From contig CANLNQ010000013.1 in assembly GCA_947492525.1 (NCBI GenBank), forward strand, positions 143,314 through 207,313: 64,000 nt of DNA, in the 5' to 3' direction. The stretch's first letter is position 1. Each line of letters starts with the position of its first letter. Position numbers and translations under genes: made by a program. Of the stretch, positions 36,646 to 46,020 are shown piece after piece. The notes below the pieces were generated by a model. It was not told the DNA's origin. It saw only the letters and a list, made by a program, of their open reading frames with translations, and made no database searches. The stretch is from an uncultured Granulosicoccus sp. Its GTDB lineage: Bacteria > Pseudomonadota > Gammaproteobacteria > Granulosicoccales > Granulosicoccaceae.

Positions 36646-37578
36646 CTAGCCAAGCAACGCCATGACGACCGGCACATAGTGATCCACCAACATGATGCCG
36701 AACAGCCACATCAGATAGTTGATGGAGAACACGAAAGTCTTGATGGGCTGGCTGGTGGCATTGTCGTCGAACATCTTCCAGGCGTGGTACAGGAACATGG
36801 CGCCCAGAATCACGGCCCCGGAAAGATATAGCAGGCCACTCATGTGGATCAGATAGGGAAAGATCGAGATGACCACCAGCAGCACGGTGTACAGGAAGAT
36901 CTGCACACGCGTGAACGGAATGCCATGCGTTACCGGCAGCATGGGAATATCCACCTTGGCGTAATCATCACGACGATGAATGGCCAGCGCCCAGAAATGC
37001 GGTGGCGTCCAGATGAAGACAATCAGGAAAAGCAGCAAGGCCCCAGCGCTCACTTCACCGGTCACCGCGGCCCAGCCCAGCACTGGCGGCATGGCACCGG
37101 CAGCTCCGCCGATGACGATATTCTGCGGCGTGGCGCGCTTGAGATAGACCGTGTAGACGATGGCATAGCCGATCAGCGAGAAAAACGTGAGTACGGCTGT
37201 CAGCGGATTGACCAGAAACACCAGAATCAGCATGGCGATGGCGCCGAGCAGCAGCGCAAAACTCAGACATTGCCGTGTGGAGAGCGCACCCATCGGCAAG
37301 GGCCGATTCTCGGTACGTTTCATGATGGCATCGGTACGCTGATCGATCACATGATTGATGGCAGCCGCCGACCCCGAGGCCAGTCCGATACCCAGCAAGC
37401 CGAAGATACTTTCCTGCAGCGGAAGCCACAGAGGCACGGCCAGAGCCATGCCCACCAGTGCGGTAAATACCAGCAGCAGCACGACCTTGGGCTTTGTGAT
37501 CTCGAGATAGTCACGCCAGTGCGCTGCAACGTGACTGATCAGTCCGTTTGAAGCTTTGATGTCAGTAGAGGTTTTCAT
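36646..37578 (-). CDS. ctaB: protoheme IX farnesyltransferase (heme O synthase)
   Basis: A 310-residue UbiA-family prenyltransferase that adds farnesyl to heme b, making heme O for cytochrome oxidase. Nine membrane segments are predicted. The first substrate motif NHVIDQRTDAIMKRTENRPLP and the second YAKVDIPMLPVTHG are present. The ATG at 37578 is the likely start. It is the last gene of the oxidase cluster on this strand. Notably no ctaA (heme A synthase) precedes it. Confidence 0.95.
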   Translation of the reverse strand: MKTSTDIKASNGLISHVAAHWRDYLEITKPKVVLLLVFTALVGMALAVPLWLPLQESIFGLLGIGLASGSAAAINHVIDQRTDAIMKRTENRPLPMGALSTRQCLSFALLLGAIAMLILVFLVNPLTAVLTFFSLIGYAIVYTVYLKRATPQNIVIGGAAGAMPPVLGWAAVTGEVSAGALLLFLIVFIWTPPHFWALAIHRRDDYAKVDIPMLPVTHGIPFTRVQIFLYTVLLVVISIFPYLIHMSGLLYLSGAVILGAMFLYHAWKMFDDNATSQPIKTFVFSINYLMWLFGIMLVDHYVPVVMALLG

Positions 37579-37631
37579 GTTGTATTGCACTGCCGATCGC
37601 GCCATCCGGCTGCGATATCAAGTGCCCGAGG

Positions 37632-38285
37632 TTAACCGATGCGCGAGACTTTTAACAGGTGCTTGATATCCTTGAGCAGGGATTTGGGGGGTAAATCAGC
37701 GGGAAAGCGCAACATGATGTTGCCGAAGGGATCCAGCAGATAGATGGCATCCTGCAAGGGTTCCATGGCCGACTCTGCTGCCCGCACCTGATCACGAAAG
37801 ACGGCCTGTGCAGCCGGATCTCCGGTGGCGACGATCAGCCCCGGATGCTCTGCCAACAGCGCATCCTCCAGTTGCTCACCCGATTCTGCCAGAACCAGTC
37901 GCTGCACGCGATCCATACGGTGGTTCAGCGCAAGACGCACCTGCCTCATGTTGTAGAGGTTCCGCTGACAATCATCCAGACAGTCGCCTTCGGGCATGTA
38001 CAGCATCGTCCAGATTCCGTAGAGGCTCTCCAGCTCGAGCTCTCCTTCCGCTGTCTGCAGGCTGAACTCGGTCATCGGTACGGCCGGCTGGATCAGCTGT
38101 CCGCGAGAGGTGTCCCCTACTTGCCCACCGCTCATGCGAACAATCTGCAGATAGATTGTCGCCAGTATCAGCGGTATGGCGAACACGGCCAGTATGGTCA
38201 GCAACTTGATGCGAGAGGCGCGTCGCTTGGCCGGATCAATCTCCGGGTAATCGGATTCGCTCTTGGGAGAGGCGGCTTGACTCAT
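37632..38285 (-). CDS. SCO-like membrane-anchored thioredoxin-fold protein
   Basis: A 217-residue protein with one membrane helix (about 29-48) and a periplasmic domain. A CxxxC pair (C102 and C106, GDCLDDCQRN) sits where SCO1/SenC copper chaperones have theirs, and IYLLDPFGNIMLRFP matches the end of the fold. The conserved SCO copper-ligand histidine is not evident. It overlaps the SURF1 gene by 4 bp (ATGA), so a role in oxidase assembly is likely. Such proteins habitually follow SURF1 in proteobacterial cox operons. Confidence 0.75.
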   Translation of the reverse strand: MSQAASPKSESDYPEIDPAKRRASRIKLLTILAVFAIPLILATIYLQIVRMSGGQVGDTSRGQLIQPAVPMTEFSLQTAEGELELESLYGIWTMLYMPEGDCLDDCQRNLYNMRQVRLALNHRMDRVQRLVLAESGEQLEDALLAEHPGLIVATGDPAAQAVFRDQVRAAESAMEPLQDAIYLLDPFGNIMLRFPADLPPKSLLKDIKHLLKVSRIG

Positions 38286-39076
38286 GATGTGTGTCTCTTG
38301 TCGGATCCGGTTGCAGATTTTCGAGTATTGACCACCACGAACAGAATGCTCAGGGCCAATGCCATTGCGAACCATTGAAACGCGTAACTATAGTGTTTTG
38401 CGGGCCCGGATGCTGACGGTTGCCAGTTGGCAATCAGCCATTCGGGGCGGGCTGTCAGCACGGTACGCTCGGACCCGTCTTCGGCAAGCGTCTGTGCCTG
38501 CACCACGGCGGGCACCACAGGGCCACCCAGTGCATCCGAGATGGCCTGATAATCCATGTATTGGAGCAATCGCGGCCACGGCCCCTCGTCAGGCAGAGCC
38601 TCGCCACTGGCGAATCCCTTCGATGGGCGGGACAGGAAACCTTCCATCTCGATTGGCGTTGTCATGGCCGATGGCGGCAAGCTGACATCCGGCAATTGCG
38701 CCCGCGACGGACCCGGAGCCACCCAGCCACGATTGACCAGGACCCACCGTCCGTCGGCAAGGTGCACAGGCACCAGCACTTCAAACCCGGCCTGCCCCTT
38801 GTGCGTACGATTATCCCAGAGAAACTGATGCGCACCGTCGTATTCCCCTTGCAGCGTCACACGGGTGTAGGACACGGCCGCCTGCTCGATATCGCCTATA
38901 TCACTCAGAGGCACCGCAGCGGCATTCCTCGATTGCTCTGCAGCTTCCGCCATCGATACCTTCAGTGCCGCGCGATTCAGCTGCCAGTTCCCCAACCACA
39001 GCATGCACAGCAGCAATGCTGCATAAAGCACTACCGCCCAAAGTCTGGGAGTAAACTGGTGGTTAAAGATTCTCAT
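38282..39076 (-). CDS. SURF1-family cytochrome oxidase assembly protein
   Basis: A 264-residue inner-membrane protein with a helix at each end (about 12-32 and 235-255) and a periplasmic domain between. Family landmarks are LGNWQLNRAALK, the VTLQGEYD / WDNRTH segment, VLVNRGWV, and the C-terminal KHYSYAFQWFAMALAL. SURF1 helps insert heme a into oxidase subunit I. It is divergent from the DUF2909 gene, 11 bp away. Confidence 0.92.
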   Translation of the reverse strand: MRIFNHQFTPRLWAVVLYAALLLCMLWLGNWQLNRAALKVSMAEAAEQSRNAAAVPLSDIGDIEQAAVSYTRVTLQGEYDGAHQFLWDNRTHKGQAGFEVLVPVHLADGRWVLVNRGWVAPGPSRAQLPDVSLPPSAMTTPIEMEGFLSRPSKGFASGEALPDEGPWPRLLQYMDYQAISDALGGPVVPAVVQAQTLAEDGSERTVLTARPEWLIANWQPSASGPAKHYSYAFQWFAMALALSILFVVVNTRKSATGSDKRHTS

Positions 39077-39087
39077 GGTCCTGCTTG

Positions 39088-39411
39088 ATGCTACTCGTAA
39101 AATACATCGTGATAATGCTGCTGTGCTTCGTCATCATCAGCCTGTTCAGTGGGCTGTACTTCCTGGTGAAGGACAAGGGACAGTCAAATCGAACCGTCAA
39201 TGCACTGACCATCCGCATCGGCCTGTCCGTTGTTGCCATCATCATCGTGCTGATCGCCGGAGCTACCGGCATTCTGGAAATGAACCCGGACCCGATGACA
39301 GGCCAGCCCACCACAGCGAGCAGTGGTGATGTGCCTCAGGAAGATACGCAAACGCCTGAAGAGTCGATCTTCAATAGTGGGGGCAGAAGGCGGGTGGAAG
39401 AAGGCTCCTGA
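39088..39411 (+). CDS. DUF2909-type twin-transmembrane protein
   Basis: A 107-residue protein with two membrane helices (about 5-25 and 43-62) and a hydrophilic acidic tail. This twin-helix type is found next to cox3 and SURF1 in many proteobacteria but has no known function. The ATG at 39088 is used here; a TTG directly before it is also possible. It is the only plus-strand gene inside the oxidase cluster and faces cox3 across a terminator. Confidence 0.82.
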   Translation: MLLVKYIVIMLLCFVIISLFSGLYFLVKDKGQSNRTVNALTIRIGLSVVAIIIVLIAGATGILEMNPDPMTGQPTTASSGDVPQEDTQTPEESIFNSGGRRRVEEGS

Positions 39412-39483
39412 GACTGACCGTAATGAACAAGGCTGAGTCCGCCATTTCAATCAGGGTCTCAGGCCGCGCAGCGAGCCAATAAA

Positions 39484-39511
39484 AAAGGGCGAGAATCCTC
39501 TCGCCCTTTCT
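39484..39511. terminator. bidirectional intrinsic terminator
   Basis: AAAGGGCGAG / CTCGCCCTTT stem with A-rich and T-rich flanks on either side. It can end both the plus-strand DUF2909 transcript and the minus-strand cox3 transcript. Confidence 0.9.
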
Positions 39512-39602
39512 TGATACCACTGCCCGATGCCGCTTTCGTTCTGACGATTCCAGCGTTCGTCAGAAACCCAAGGCAGGGCAACCGGACTGGTCTACCTGCC
39601 GA

Positions 39603-40475
39603 TCAGACCAGGTAGACGAAGATGAACAGTCCCAACCAGACAACGTCAACGAAGTGCCAGTACCAGGCGGCAGCTTCAAACGCGAAATGATTCTCGGCGG
39701 TGAAGTGGTTGCGAATGGCCCGGATCATGACAACCAGCAGAATCACGGCGCCCATGGTGACGTGGAAACCATGAAAGCCTGTGAGCAGGTAGAACGTGGA
39801 GCCGTAGATACCACTGTTCATGGTCAGATTCATGGCCGAATAGGCGTGCATGTATTCTTCGGCTTGCAGGAAAACGAAGATGAAACCCAGCGTGACGGTC
39901 GCCAGCAGCCACAGAATGAATGGCTTGCGATGCCCGGCGCGGATGGCGTGATGTGCCAGGGTGCACGTAACACCACTGGTCAACAGCAGCAGGGTGTTGA
40001 TCAGGGGTAGCCCGAACCAGCCCATCTGTTCGAAGTTGCCACCGACGTCGCCAGGACCATTGGTGGGCCAGACGTAGTCAAATCCTTCATAGAGCAGCGC
40101 ATTGGTCATGTCTGCACCACCGCCGCCTACTCCACCAATCCAGGGACCGGAAAATACTCGCGCATAGAACAGTGCGCCGAAGAAGGCCGCAAAGAACATG
40201 ACTTCAGAGAAGATGAACCACATCATCGACAAGCGGAACGAGGTGTCGACCTGTGAGTTGTAGGCACCGGATTCACTTTCCTTGGCCACATCACCGAACC
40301 AGCCGAACATCATGAAAACGATGATGGCAGCGCCCAGGAAGAACATCTCCCGGCCCAGGAAAGCATCGTTCAACCAGGAGGCGAACCCGAAGAAGAAGAT
40401 AAACAAGCCGATAGACCCGACGATCGGCCAGCGTGCTGAATGAGGGACGTAATAGGCTGTTGCGGCACTACTCAT
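39603..40475 (-). CDS. ctaE: cytochrome c oxidase subunit III
   Basis: A 290-residue integral membrane subunit with seven helices. The conserved WFIFSEVMFFAAFFGALFYAR region, HGFHVTMGAVIL and the C-terminal WYWHFVDVVWLGLFIFVYLV identify it. It stabilises the core of the aa3-type oxidase and is the last structural subunit gene of the operon, 56 bp after ctaG. Confidence 0.97.
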   Translation of the reverse strand: MSSAATAYYVPHSARWPIVGSIGLFIFFFGFASWLNDAFLGREMFFLGAAIIVFMMFGWFGDVAKESESGAYNSQVDTSFRLSMMWFIFSEVMFFAAFFGALFYARVFSGPWIGGVGGGGADMTNALLYEGFDYVWPTNGPGDVGGNFEQMGWFGLPLINTLLLLTSGVTCTLAHHAIRAGHRKPFILWLLATVTLGFIFVFLQAEEYMHAYSAMNLTMNSGIYGSTFYLLTGFHGFHVTMGAVILLVVMIRAIRNHFTAENHFAFEAAAWYWHFVDVVWLGLFIFVYLV

Positions 40476-40531
40476 GTCTGGATCCTTTGCGAGCGCGCTG
40501 GCGCTCGGATAGTCATTGAATACGAAAGATG

Positions 40532-41104
40532 TCAGCTTTGTTCAGGCGAACGGAAAAACGTGTACGACAGAGTCACTCGATCGATATTGACGGGAATGTC
40601 CGGATCGATGATGAAGGTCAGTGGCATGTGCATCGAACCCCTGGGCTCGAACGCCTGCCGGGTAAAACAGAAACACTCCGTCTTGTTGAAGTACTTCGCT
40701 GCCGCAAACGGCGTCACGCTGGGAGTCGCCTGCGCAACTACCGCAGAGTTCGACAGATTTTCAGCGTAATAGCTGGCGTGATACAAGGTACCGGGCTTGA
40801 CGGTCATGGTCTTGACATCCGGCTGGAAAATCCATGAACCACTCTGATTGATGCTGGCCGTGAATTCGACGATGATCTCGCGATCTTCTGCCACTGCCGA
40901 CGCCTCGGCAACCTCGCTGACACTGACCCGACCGGTCTTGCCGTTGAGCCCGGTGATATCACAGATGATGTCGTACAAGGGCACCATCAGATAACCGAAA
41001 CCGAACATGGCACAGGCCAGCAGCAACATCTTGCCAGCGACCAGACCGTGCGAGCGAGGTCTTGCCTCTTCGGCGGATGGGTTGTTGTCGGAGGCTTCGC
41101 TCAT
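40532..41104 (-). CDS. ctaG: cytochrome c oxidase assembly protein Cox11
   Basis: A 190-residue copper chaperone that inserts CuB into subunit I. One N-terminal membrane helix precedes a periplasmic immunoglobulin-like domain with the copper ligands in ECFCFTRQAF and the conserved VPLYDIICDITGLNGKT after the helix. The ATG at 41104 is behind AGGTGG and overlaps the upstream small gene by 4 bp (ATGA). Confidence 0.95.
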   Translation of the reverse strand: MSEASDNNPSAEEARPRSHGLVAGKMLLLACAMFGFGYLMVPLYDIICDITGLNGKTGRVSVSEVAEASAVAEDREIIVEFTASINQSGSWIFQPDVKTMTVKPGTLYHASYYAENLSNSAVVAQATPSVTPFAAAKYFNKTECFCFTRQAFEPRGSMHMPLTFIIDPDIPVNIDRVTLSYTFFRSPEQS

Positions 41105-41265
41105 GCCACCTGACCCCGGAAATAGAGGATATAGATGATGCTTCCGGCATAGAGGCACAAGGCGACGACTGCCAGGAACAGCGGCAGGCGATACCGTCGG
41201 AAGAAACCGGGCGCAGCTTGCTGCTGCTCCCGGGTATTCGTCTCTGGTGATTGCCCTTCACTCAT
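41101..41265 (-). CDS. small single-helix cytochrome oxidase-cluster protein
   Basis: A 54-residue protein with a charged N-terminus, one membrane helix (about residues 28-48) and a short tail. It lies between ctaD and ctaG, coupled to ctaG by a 4-bp overlap. Small one-helix proteins are often found at this site and are thought to help oxidase assembly, but this one is identified by position only. An upstream in-frame start at 41283 would add six residues. Confidence 0.72.
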   Translation of the reverse strand: MSEGQSPETNTREQQQAAPGFFRRYRLPLFLAVVALCLYAGSIIYILYFRGQVA

Positions 41266-41299
41266 GGTTTGAGTTGTCCGCATGTTCCTGGCCCGGAGC

Positions 41300-42928
41300 T
41301 TATCGAGTCACAGTATCCGGATTGATGACCGGCGCTGTTTCGAAGGTGTGATAAGGCGCTGGAGAAGCAACCGTCCATTCCAGACCGCGCGCACCTTCCC
41401 AGACTTCATCAGTGGCTTTCTCACCACCCTTGACACACTTGACGATGATGTACACGAACATCAGCTGACTGAAGCCAAAGCCGAATGCGCCGATGGTAGC
41501 AATCATGTTCCAGTCTGCGAACTGCAGGCTGTAGTCAGGGATACGTCGTGGCATACCGGCCAGACCCACGAAGTGCATGGGGAAGAACAGTACATTGACG
41601 AAGATGGTGGAGATCCAGAAGTGCATTTTGCCCAGCTTCTCGTCGTACATGTTGCCGGTCCACTTCGGCAGCCAGTAATACGTGGCAGCCATGAGTGAAT
41701 AGATGGCACCCGGTACCAGTACATAGTGGAAGTGAGCCACGACGAAGTACGTGTCGTGATACTGGATATCGGCAGGTGTGATGGCCAACATCAGACCGGA
41801 AAGTCCGCCGATGGTAAACATGATCACGAATCCGATGGAAAACAGCATGGGCGTTTCGAATGTCATCGCACCGCGCCACATCGTTGCCACCCAGTTGAAG
41901 ACCTTCACGCCGGTGGGTACGGAAATCATCATGGTGGAGAACATGAAGAACAGCTCCCCTGCCAGCGGCATGCCCGTGGTGAACATGTGGTGAGCCCAGA
42001 CGATGAACGACAGGAAGGCGATGGAGGCCGTGGCGTACACCATGGAGTCATAGCCGAACAGCTGCTTGCGCGCGAAAGTCGGGATGATGGAAGAGACGAT
42101 ACCGAATGCCGGCAGGATCAGGATGTACACCTCGGGGTGACCGAAGAACCAGAAGATATGCTGGAACATGACCGGGTCACCGCCACCGGCGGCACTGAAG
42201 AAGCTGGTACCGAAGTAACGGTCGGTGAGCAGCATGGTCACGGCTCCGGCAAAGACCGGCAAGGTGGCAATCAGCAGGTAGGCCGTGATCAGCCAGGTCC
42301 AGACGAACATGGGCATCTTCATGAAAGTCATGCCCGGGGCACGCATGTTGAAGATGGTGGCCACGATGTTGATCGCGCCCATGACCGAGGAGATACCCAG
42401 GAAGTGGATGGCAAAGATCACGAAGGCGAAACTGTCACCCATCTGCAGAACCAGCGGTGGATACAGTGTCCAGCCACCGGCAGGACCACCACTATCCATG
42501 AACAGCGTGGAGAGCATGATGGTGAAGGCAAACGGCATGATCCAGAACGACCAGTTGTTCAGTCGCGGCATGGCCATGTCCGGTGCGCCGATCATCATCG
42601 GAATCATCCAGTTCGCCAGGCCGACAAAGGCCGGCATGACCACACCGAAGATCATGACGATGGCATGCAGTGTCGTCATGGAATTGAAGAACATCGGATC
42701 CACGATCTGGATACCCGGTTGAAACAGTTCCGCGCGAATGACCAGAGCCATGGCGCCACCGATGAAGAACATCAGCAGTGAGAACCACAGGTAGAGAGTA
42801 CCGATATCCTTGTGGTTGGTCGTGGTGACCCAACGCATCAGACCCGGCGCAGGACCGTGATGGTCATGATCATCGTGATGATCGTGCTGCTCGCCCGGCG
42901 TGTGGTGAGTGACGTCTGAAGTACTCAT
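41300..42928 (-). CDS. ctaD: cytochrome c oxidase subunit I (aa3-type)
   Basis: A 542-residue, 12-helix catalytic subunit binding the low-spin heme and the heme-copper centre. Visible ligands include HAIVMIFGVVMPAF (heme a His), WFFGHPEVYILILPAFG (CuB His and the cross-linked Tyr), the VWAHHMFTTGM His pair, and HDTYFVVAHFHYVL (heme His pair). The N-terminus carries a His-rich acidic stretch (residues 9-27) before WVTTTNHKDIGTLY. Its start overlaps the ctaC stop by 1 bp. Confidence 0.98.
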   Translation of the reverse strand: MSTSDVTHHTPGEQHDHHDDHDHHGPAPGLMRWVTTTNHKDIGTLYLWFSLLMFFIGGAMALVIRAELFQPGIQIVDPMFFNSMTTLHAIVMIFGVVMPAFVGLANWMIPMMIGAPDMAMPRLNNWSFWIMPFAFTIMLSTLFMDSGGPAGGWTLYPPLVLQMGDSFAFVIFAIHFLGISSVMGAINIVATIFNMRAPGMTFMKMPMFVWTWLITAYLLIATLPVFAGAVTMLLTDRYFGTSFFSAAGGGDPVMFQHIFWFFGHPEVYILILPAFGIVSSIIPTFARKQLFGYDSMVYATASIAFLSFIVWAHHMFTTGMPLAGELFFMFSTMMISVPTGVKVFNWVATMWRGAMTFETPMLFSIGFVIMFTIGGLSGLMLAITPADIQYHDTYFVVAHFHYVLVPGAIYSLMAATYYWLPKWTGNMYDEKLGKMHFWISTIFVNVLFFPMHFVGLAGMPRRIPDYSLQFADWNMIATIGAFGFGFSQLMFVYIIVKCVKGGEKATDEVWEGARGLEWTVASPAPYHTFETAPVINPDTVTR

Positions 42929-44178
42929 CAGTTGACTCCCGTGTTTGAGTTCAGTTCAGGCATGGCCGCCACCTTGCTCGGCAGGGTCAGGCCATTGTCA
43001 GCCGTCATGCCGGTACGCAGTGACTGAACCTGTGACGGTTGCAGCGAATCACCGGTACCGTTGCCGAAGGCGTTGCGCTGATAGGTAATGACAGCGGCGA
43101 TATCGGCATCAGACAGTACATCGGAAAAACGCGACATCATGGTGCCTTCGACACCGTTCAGCACTGTGTTCAGATGCTTGTCGATGCTACCGGTAGCCAC
43201 TTCGCTGCCGGCAATTGCGGGGAACATGCCGGGGATGCCCTGCCCTTCGGCTTGATGGCAGCTCGCGCAGTTGGCCTGATAGACCTGCTCGCCGGCCGAG
43301 ACCAGTTCTTCGTGTTGCCATTGACGTTCCGAGTCATCGACCCTGGAGGCCATCGCCAGTTTCTGATCGGCAACCCAGGCATCGAACTCCTCCTGAGGCA
43401 CGGCCCGTACCACGACCGGCATGAAGCCATGATCGCGTCCGCACAGCTCGGCGCATTTGCCGCGATAGATACCGGGCTCCTCGATGAGCGCCCAGTTTTC
43501 ATTGATGAAGCCGGGGATGGCGTCCTTCTTGATGGCCAGGTCCTGCACCCACCAGGAGTGAATGACGTCGGCGGATGTGTGCAGAAAACGAATTTTCTTG
43601 CCTACAGGCACAATCAGTTCATTGTCGACTTCACGCAGGTAGACATCTTCTTCACCGTTGAAGGATTCGCCCGGGAAGTAATATTCCAGATCGACACCCG
43701 CGCCCTGTTGGCGTGCCACGTTATGTTCGCTCTTCAGCTGGCTGTAGAAAGAGACACCGCTGTCCAGGTAGTCGTAGCGCCAGCGCCACTGGTAACCGGT
43801 TACCTTGATGGAAAGCTCCGAATCGCTGAAGTCTTCCATCTTGATCAGTACCCGAGCGGCTGGAATGGCCATGGCGATCAGGATGACCAGAGGCACGACA
43901 GTCCAGACGATTTCCACCGTGGTGCTCTCGTGGAAGTCGGCAGGTTTCACACCGCGTGATTTGCGATGCAGGAACATGGATACGATCATCACGCTGAACA
44001 CGGCTACACCGATAGCGACACACACGTAGAAGATCCGCATGTGCAAGGTATGAACCTCGTTACTGATTTCCGTAACGCCTTTCGGCATGTTCAACGCTCC
44101 CCAGTCAGCCCAGGCCCCGAGAGGCAACATGAGCAGGACCAATGACAGAAGCGCCCAACGACTAACGTTAGACGTCAT
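42928..44178 (-). CDS. ctaC: cytochrome c oxidase subunit II with fused cytochrome c
   Basis: A 416-residue subunit: signal sequence, two membrane helices (about 42-65 and 85-108), a CuA cupredoxin domain with HSWWVQDLAIK and CAELCGRDHGFM, then a C-terminal cytochrome c domain with the heme site CASCH and a later MMSRFSDVLSD methionine. This caa3-like fusion takes electrons from soluble or membrane cytochrome c. The ATG at 44178 has GGAG at 7 nt; an ATG two codons earlier lies too close to it. Confidence 0.97.
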   Translation of the reverse strand: MTSNVSRWALLSLVLLMLPLGAWADWGALNMPKGVTEISNEVHTLHMRIFYVCVAIGVAVFSVMIVSMFLHRKSRGVKPADFHESTTVEIVWTVVPLVILIAMAIPAARVLIKMEDFSDSELSIKVTGYQWRWRYDYLDSGVSFYSQLKSEHNVARQQGAGVDLEYYFPGESFNGEEDVYLREVDNELIVPVGKKIRFLHTSADVIHSWWVQDLAIKKDAIPGFINENWALIEEPGIYRGKCAELCGRDHGFMPVVVRAVPQEEFDAWVADQKLAMASRVDDSERQWQHEELVSAGEQVYQANCASCHQAEGQGIPGMFPAIAGSEVATGSIDKHLNTVLNGVEGTMMSRFSDVLSDADIAAVITYQRNAFGNGTGDSLQPSQVQSLRTGMTADNGLTLPSKVAAMPELNSNTGVN

Positions 44179-44339
44179 AACCATTCTCCAAGATGTATTA
44201 CTGAAATTATCAACCGAATGAAACAGTCAATGCAAGCTTTTGAATAGCGCTGGATTCTTGACTTCACCTGTCTCGATCACGCCATCGTTTCACTGGCAGA
44301 CTGCCTCTGACCATTACCGTTAACCACTCTGACACGCAG

Positions 44340-44813
44340 CTACCGCGCCAGAGCTGACTTCAATTGTGCGTAGAGTGCTTGTTTCTCGTCCTTGTTGAGA
44401 CAGCTACCCAGGTCGTACCGCTCACCATGAGCCACCAGACTCAGATGCCCCACCTCGAACACGTTGTCGGGGAAACTGTAAGCCAACCGGCTCCACTGGC
44501 GCGGCAAGTTTACAGTGACTTCGGGATGATTGTAGCCCCACTCGAGACGAATCGCTTCATTGTCGACCGTGATTACCTCTTTTCTGGACAATCTTTTCTG
44601 TGTCAGATAGAGACAGACCACGAGCAAAATGACTTCAGCCCCTGCAAAAGGCAGGATCATCCACATGCCGAACCAGGCCATCGCAATCGCCATGCCCATA
44701 CTGACGAAACCCAGCGTTGCAGCCAGGTAGAGATTCTGGCGCCAGGTCATCGAGCGATTGGCCATCACGATGATGCGCAATGTCGCGCCCTTGTCATCCT
44801 GTATTTCGATCAT
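44340..44813 (-). CDS. DUF2244 membrane protein
   Basis: A 157-residue protein with two adjacent membrane helices (about 27-48 and 51-70) followed by a soluble domain. The pattern RLSRKEVITVDNEAIRLEWGY and the end match DUF2244, a family often adjacent to cytochrome oxidase genes and of unknown function. It lies upstream of ctaC on the same strand, with a 155 bp gap that should hold the oxidase promoter. Confidence 0.82.
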   Translation of the reverse strand: MIEIQDDKGATLRIIVMANRSMTWRQNLYLAATLGFVSMGMAIAMAWFGMWMILPFAGAEVILLVVCLYLTQKRLSRKEVITVDNEAIRLEWGYNHPEVTVNLPRQWSRLAYSFPDNVFEVGHLSLVAHGERYDLGSCLNKDEKQALYAQLKSALAR

Positions 44814-44938
44814 GTGCCGACCGCCTGTTGACCGTGAGAGGCATTCATCGAACGCATTGTCATCATTGTACGATGACTCGCGGCAGTTGGTTGACTTGAA
44901 TAGGTGCCACCAACACCGGCCGATTGAAGCGGCGAGGC

Positions 44939-45883
44939 CTAACCTCGTGTATCGCCGCGCCCGCGACTGCCGCGCAGACTATCGATAGACACGCGGTACT
45001 CACCCCCGGACTGCCTGCCCGGCACCTCAAGCTCCCCCTTCCAGCCATGTCCCTGCACCAATTCCAATGTAACGGCAAAGCGCTCGCCATCTGCAGTGGC
45101 AGAATCCAGAGCCCGTCGCACACTGGGCGACATCAGACCGTATCGACGGCCATTGGCGATATTGGCTGCACCCAATGCCTGCAATTCCCGTTGTAACGCC
45201 CCCACGTCCGGATACTCGACCCGCAGGTTGTCACGATCCAGCACCGGTGCTGCGAAACCTGAAGCCATCAGACTATCGCCCAGATCATGCATGTCGATCA
45301 GCCCGAAACCGTGCAGATGGCTGTCTATCCGGGCCCAGGCGGCGCGGTATTCGAGCAAGGTATCCGGCCCGGCACTGGTGAAGAAGAAAGCGCCGCCGGT
45401 CTTCAGGACTCTGGCCACTTCCTCGAAAACCCGGTGTGGCGCATGACACCAGGGCAACAGCAGATTGGACACCACCAGGTCGAAGCTGCCGCTGGCAAAC
45501 GGCAGGGCATGGGGATCACAGGCCACTCTTCCCGGTGTTGTCGACTCGCTCTGCAGGGACGATCGCACAGAGCGCCAGGGGCGTCGTAGCCAGCTCGACC
45601 AGGATTCCGCGCGCTCTTGCGCTTCGCTGTCCGGCCCGGGCGCAGGGTCAGCGCCGATTATCTGTGCCTGCGGAAAACGTTGCTGCAGCGCTGCCAGTTG
45701 ATAACCACTGCGACATCCAAGATCCAGTACACGCTCGGGTTCGATGGCCAGCACATCAAGACGCTCACGCAAGCGCTCTGCCACCGCTTTGAATACCGCA
45801 GCATGCGCACCGAAACCGGCGCCTGCCTTTTCAAAGTGCTGTCGAACCAGCGACATCGGCCCGGGTTGTATCAAGGTACTCAT
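44939..45883 (-). CDS. bioC: BioC-like SAM-dependent methyltransferase
   Basis: A 314-residue class-I methyltransferase resembling malonyl-ACP O-methyltransferase BioC, which primes biotin synthesis. Seen are the N-terminal VRQHFEKAGAGFGAHA, the SAM site VLDLGCRSGY, the acidic loop GADPAPGP, SFDLVVSNLLLPWC, and GLIDMHDLGDSLMASGFA. The glycine motif has Arg where BioC usually has Gly-Thr. No other biotin gene is nearby. The related NDUFAF5-type hydroxylase is an alternative family, so the symbol is tentative. Confidence 0.72.
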   Translation of the reverse strand: MSTLIQPGPMSLVRQHFEKAGAGFGAHAAVFKAVAERLRERLDVLAIEPERVLDLGCRSGYQLAALQQRFPQAQIIGADPAPGPDSEAQERAESWSSWLRRPWRSVRSSLQSESTTPGRVACDPHALPFASGSFDLVVSNLLLPWCHAPHRVFEEVARVLKTGGAFFFTSAGPDTLLEYRAAWARIDSHLHGFGLIDMHDLGDSLMASGFAAPVLDRDNLRVEYPDVGALQRELQALGAANIANGRRYGLMSPSVRRALDSATADGERFAVTLELVQGHGWKGELEVPGRQSGGEYRVSIDSLRGSRGRGDTRG

Positions 45884-46020
45884 GCGCAGCGGCTCATGAG
45901 CAGACAGCCAACACAGGGCACAGTGAAACCCCTTTTCTTCGCGGATTCAGTCATCGGGCGTTTCTTCCGTCCTCTCGATTCTTATATAGTGGTGACAACT
46001 CAAACAGACACCCACTACTC

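Noticed and set aside
41726..42781. Long plus-strand open frame of 351 codons opposite ctaD, rich in His, Gly and Asp
   Set aside because: It is the antisense of a highly conserved gene. The composition results from reversed Met, Val and Ile codons; there is no ribosome binding site or family match.
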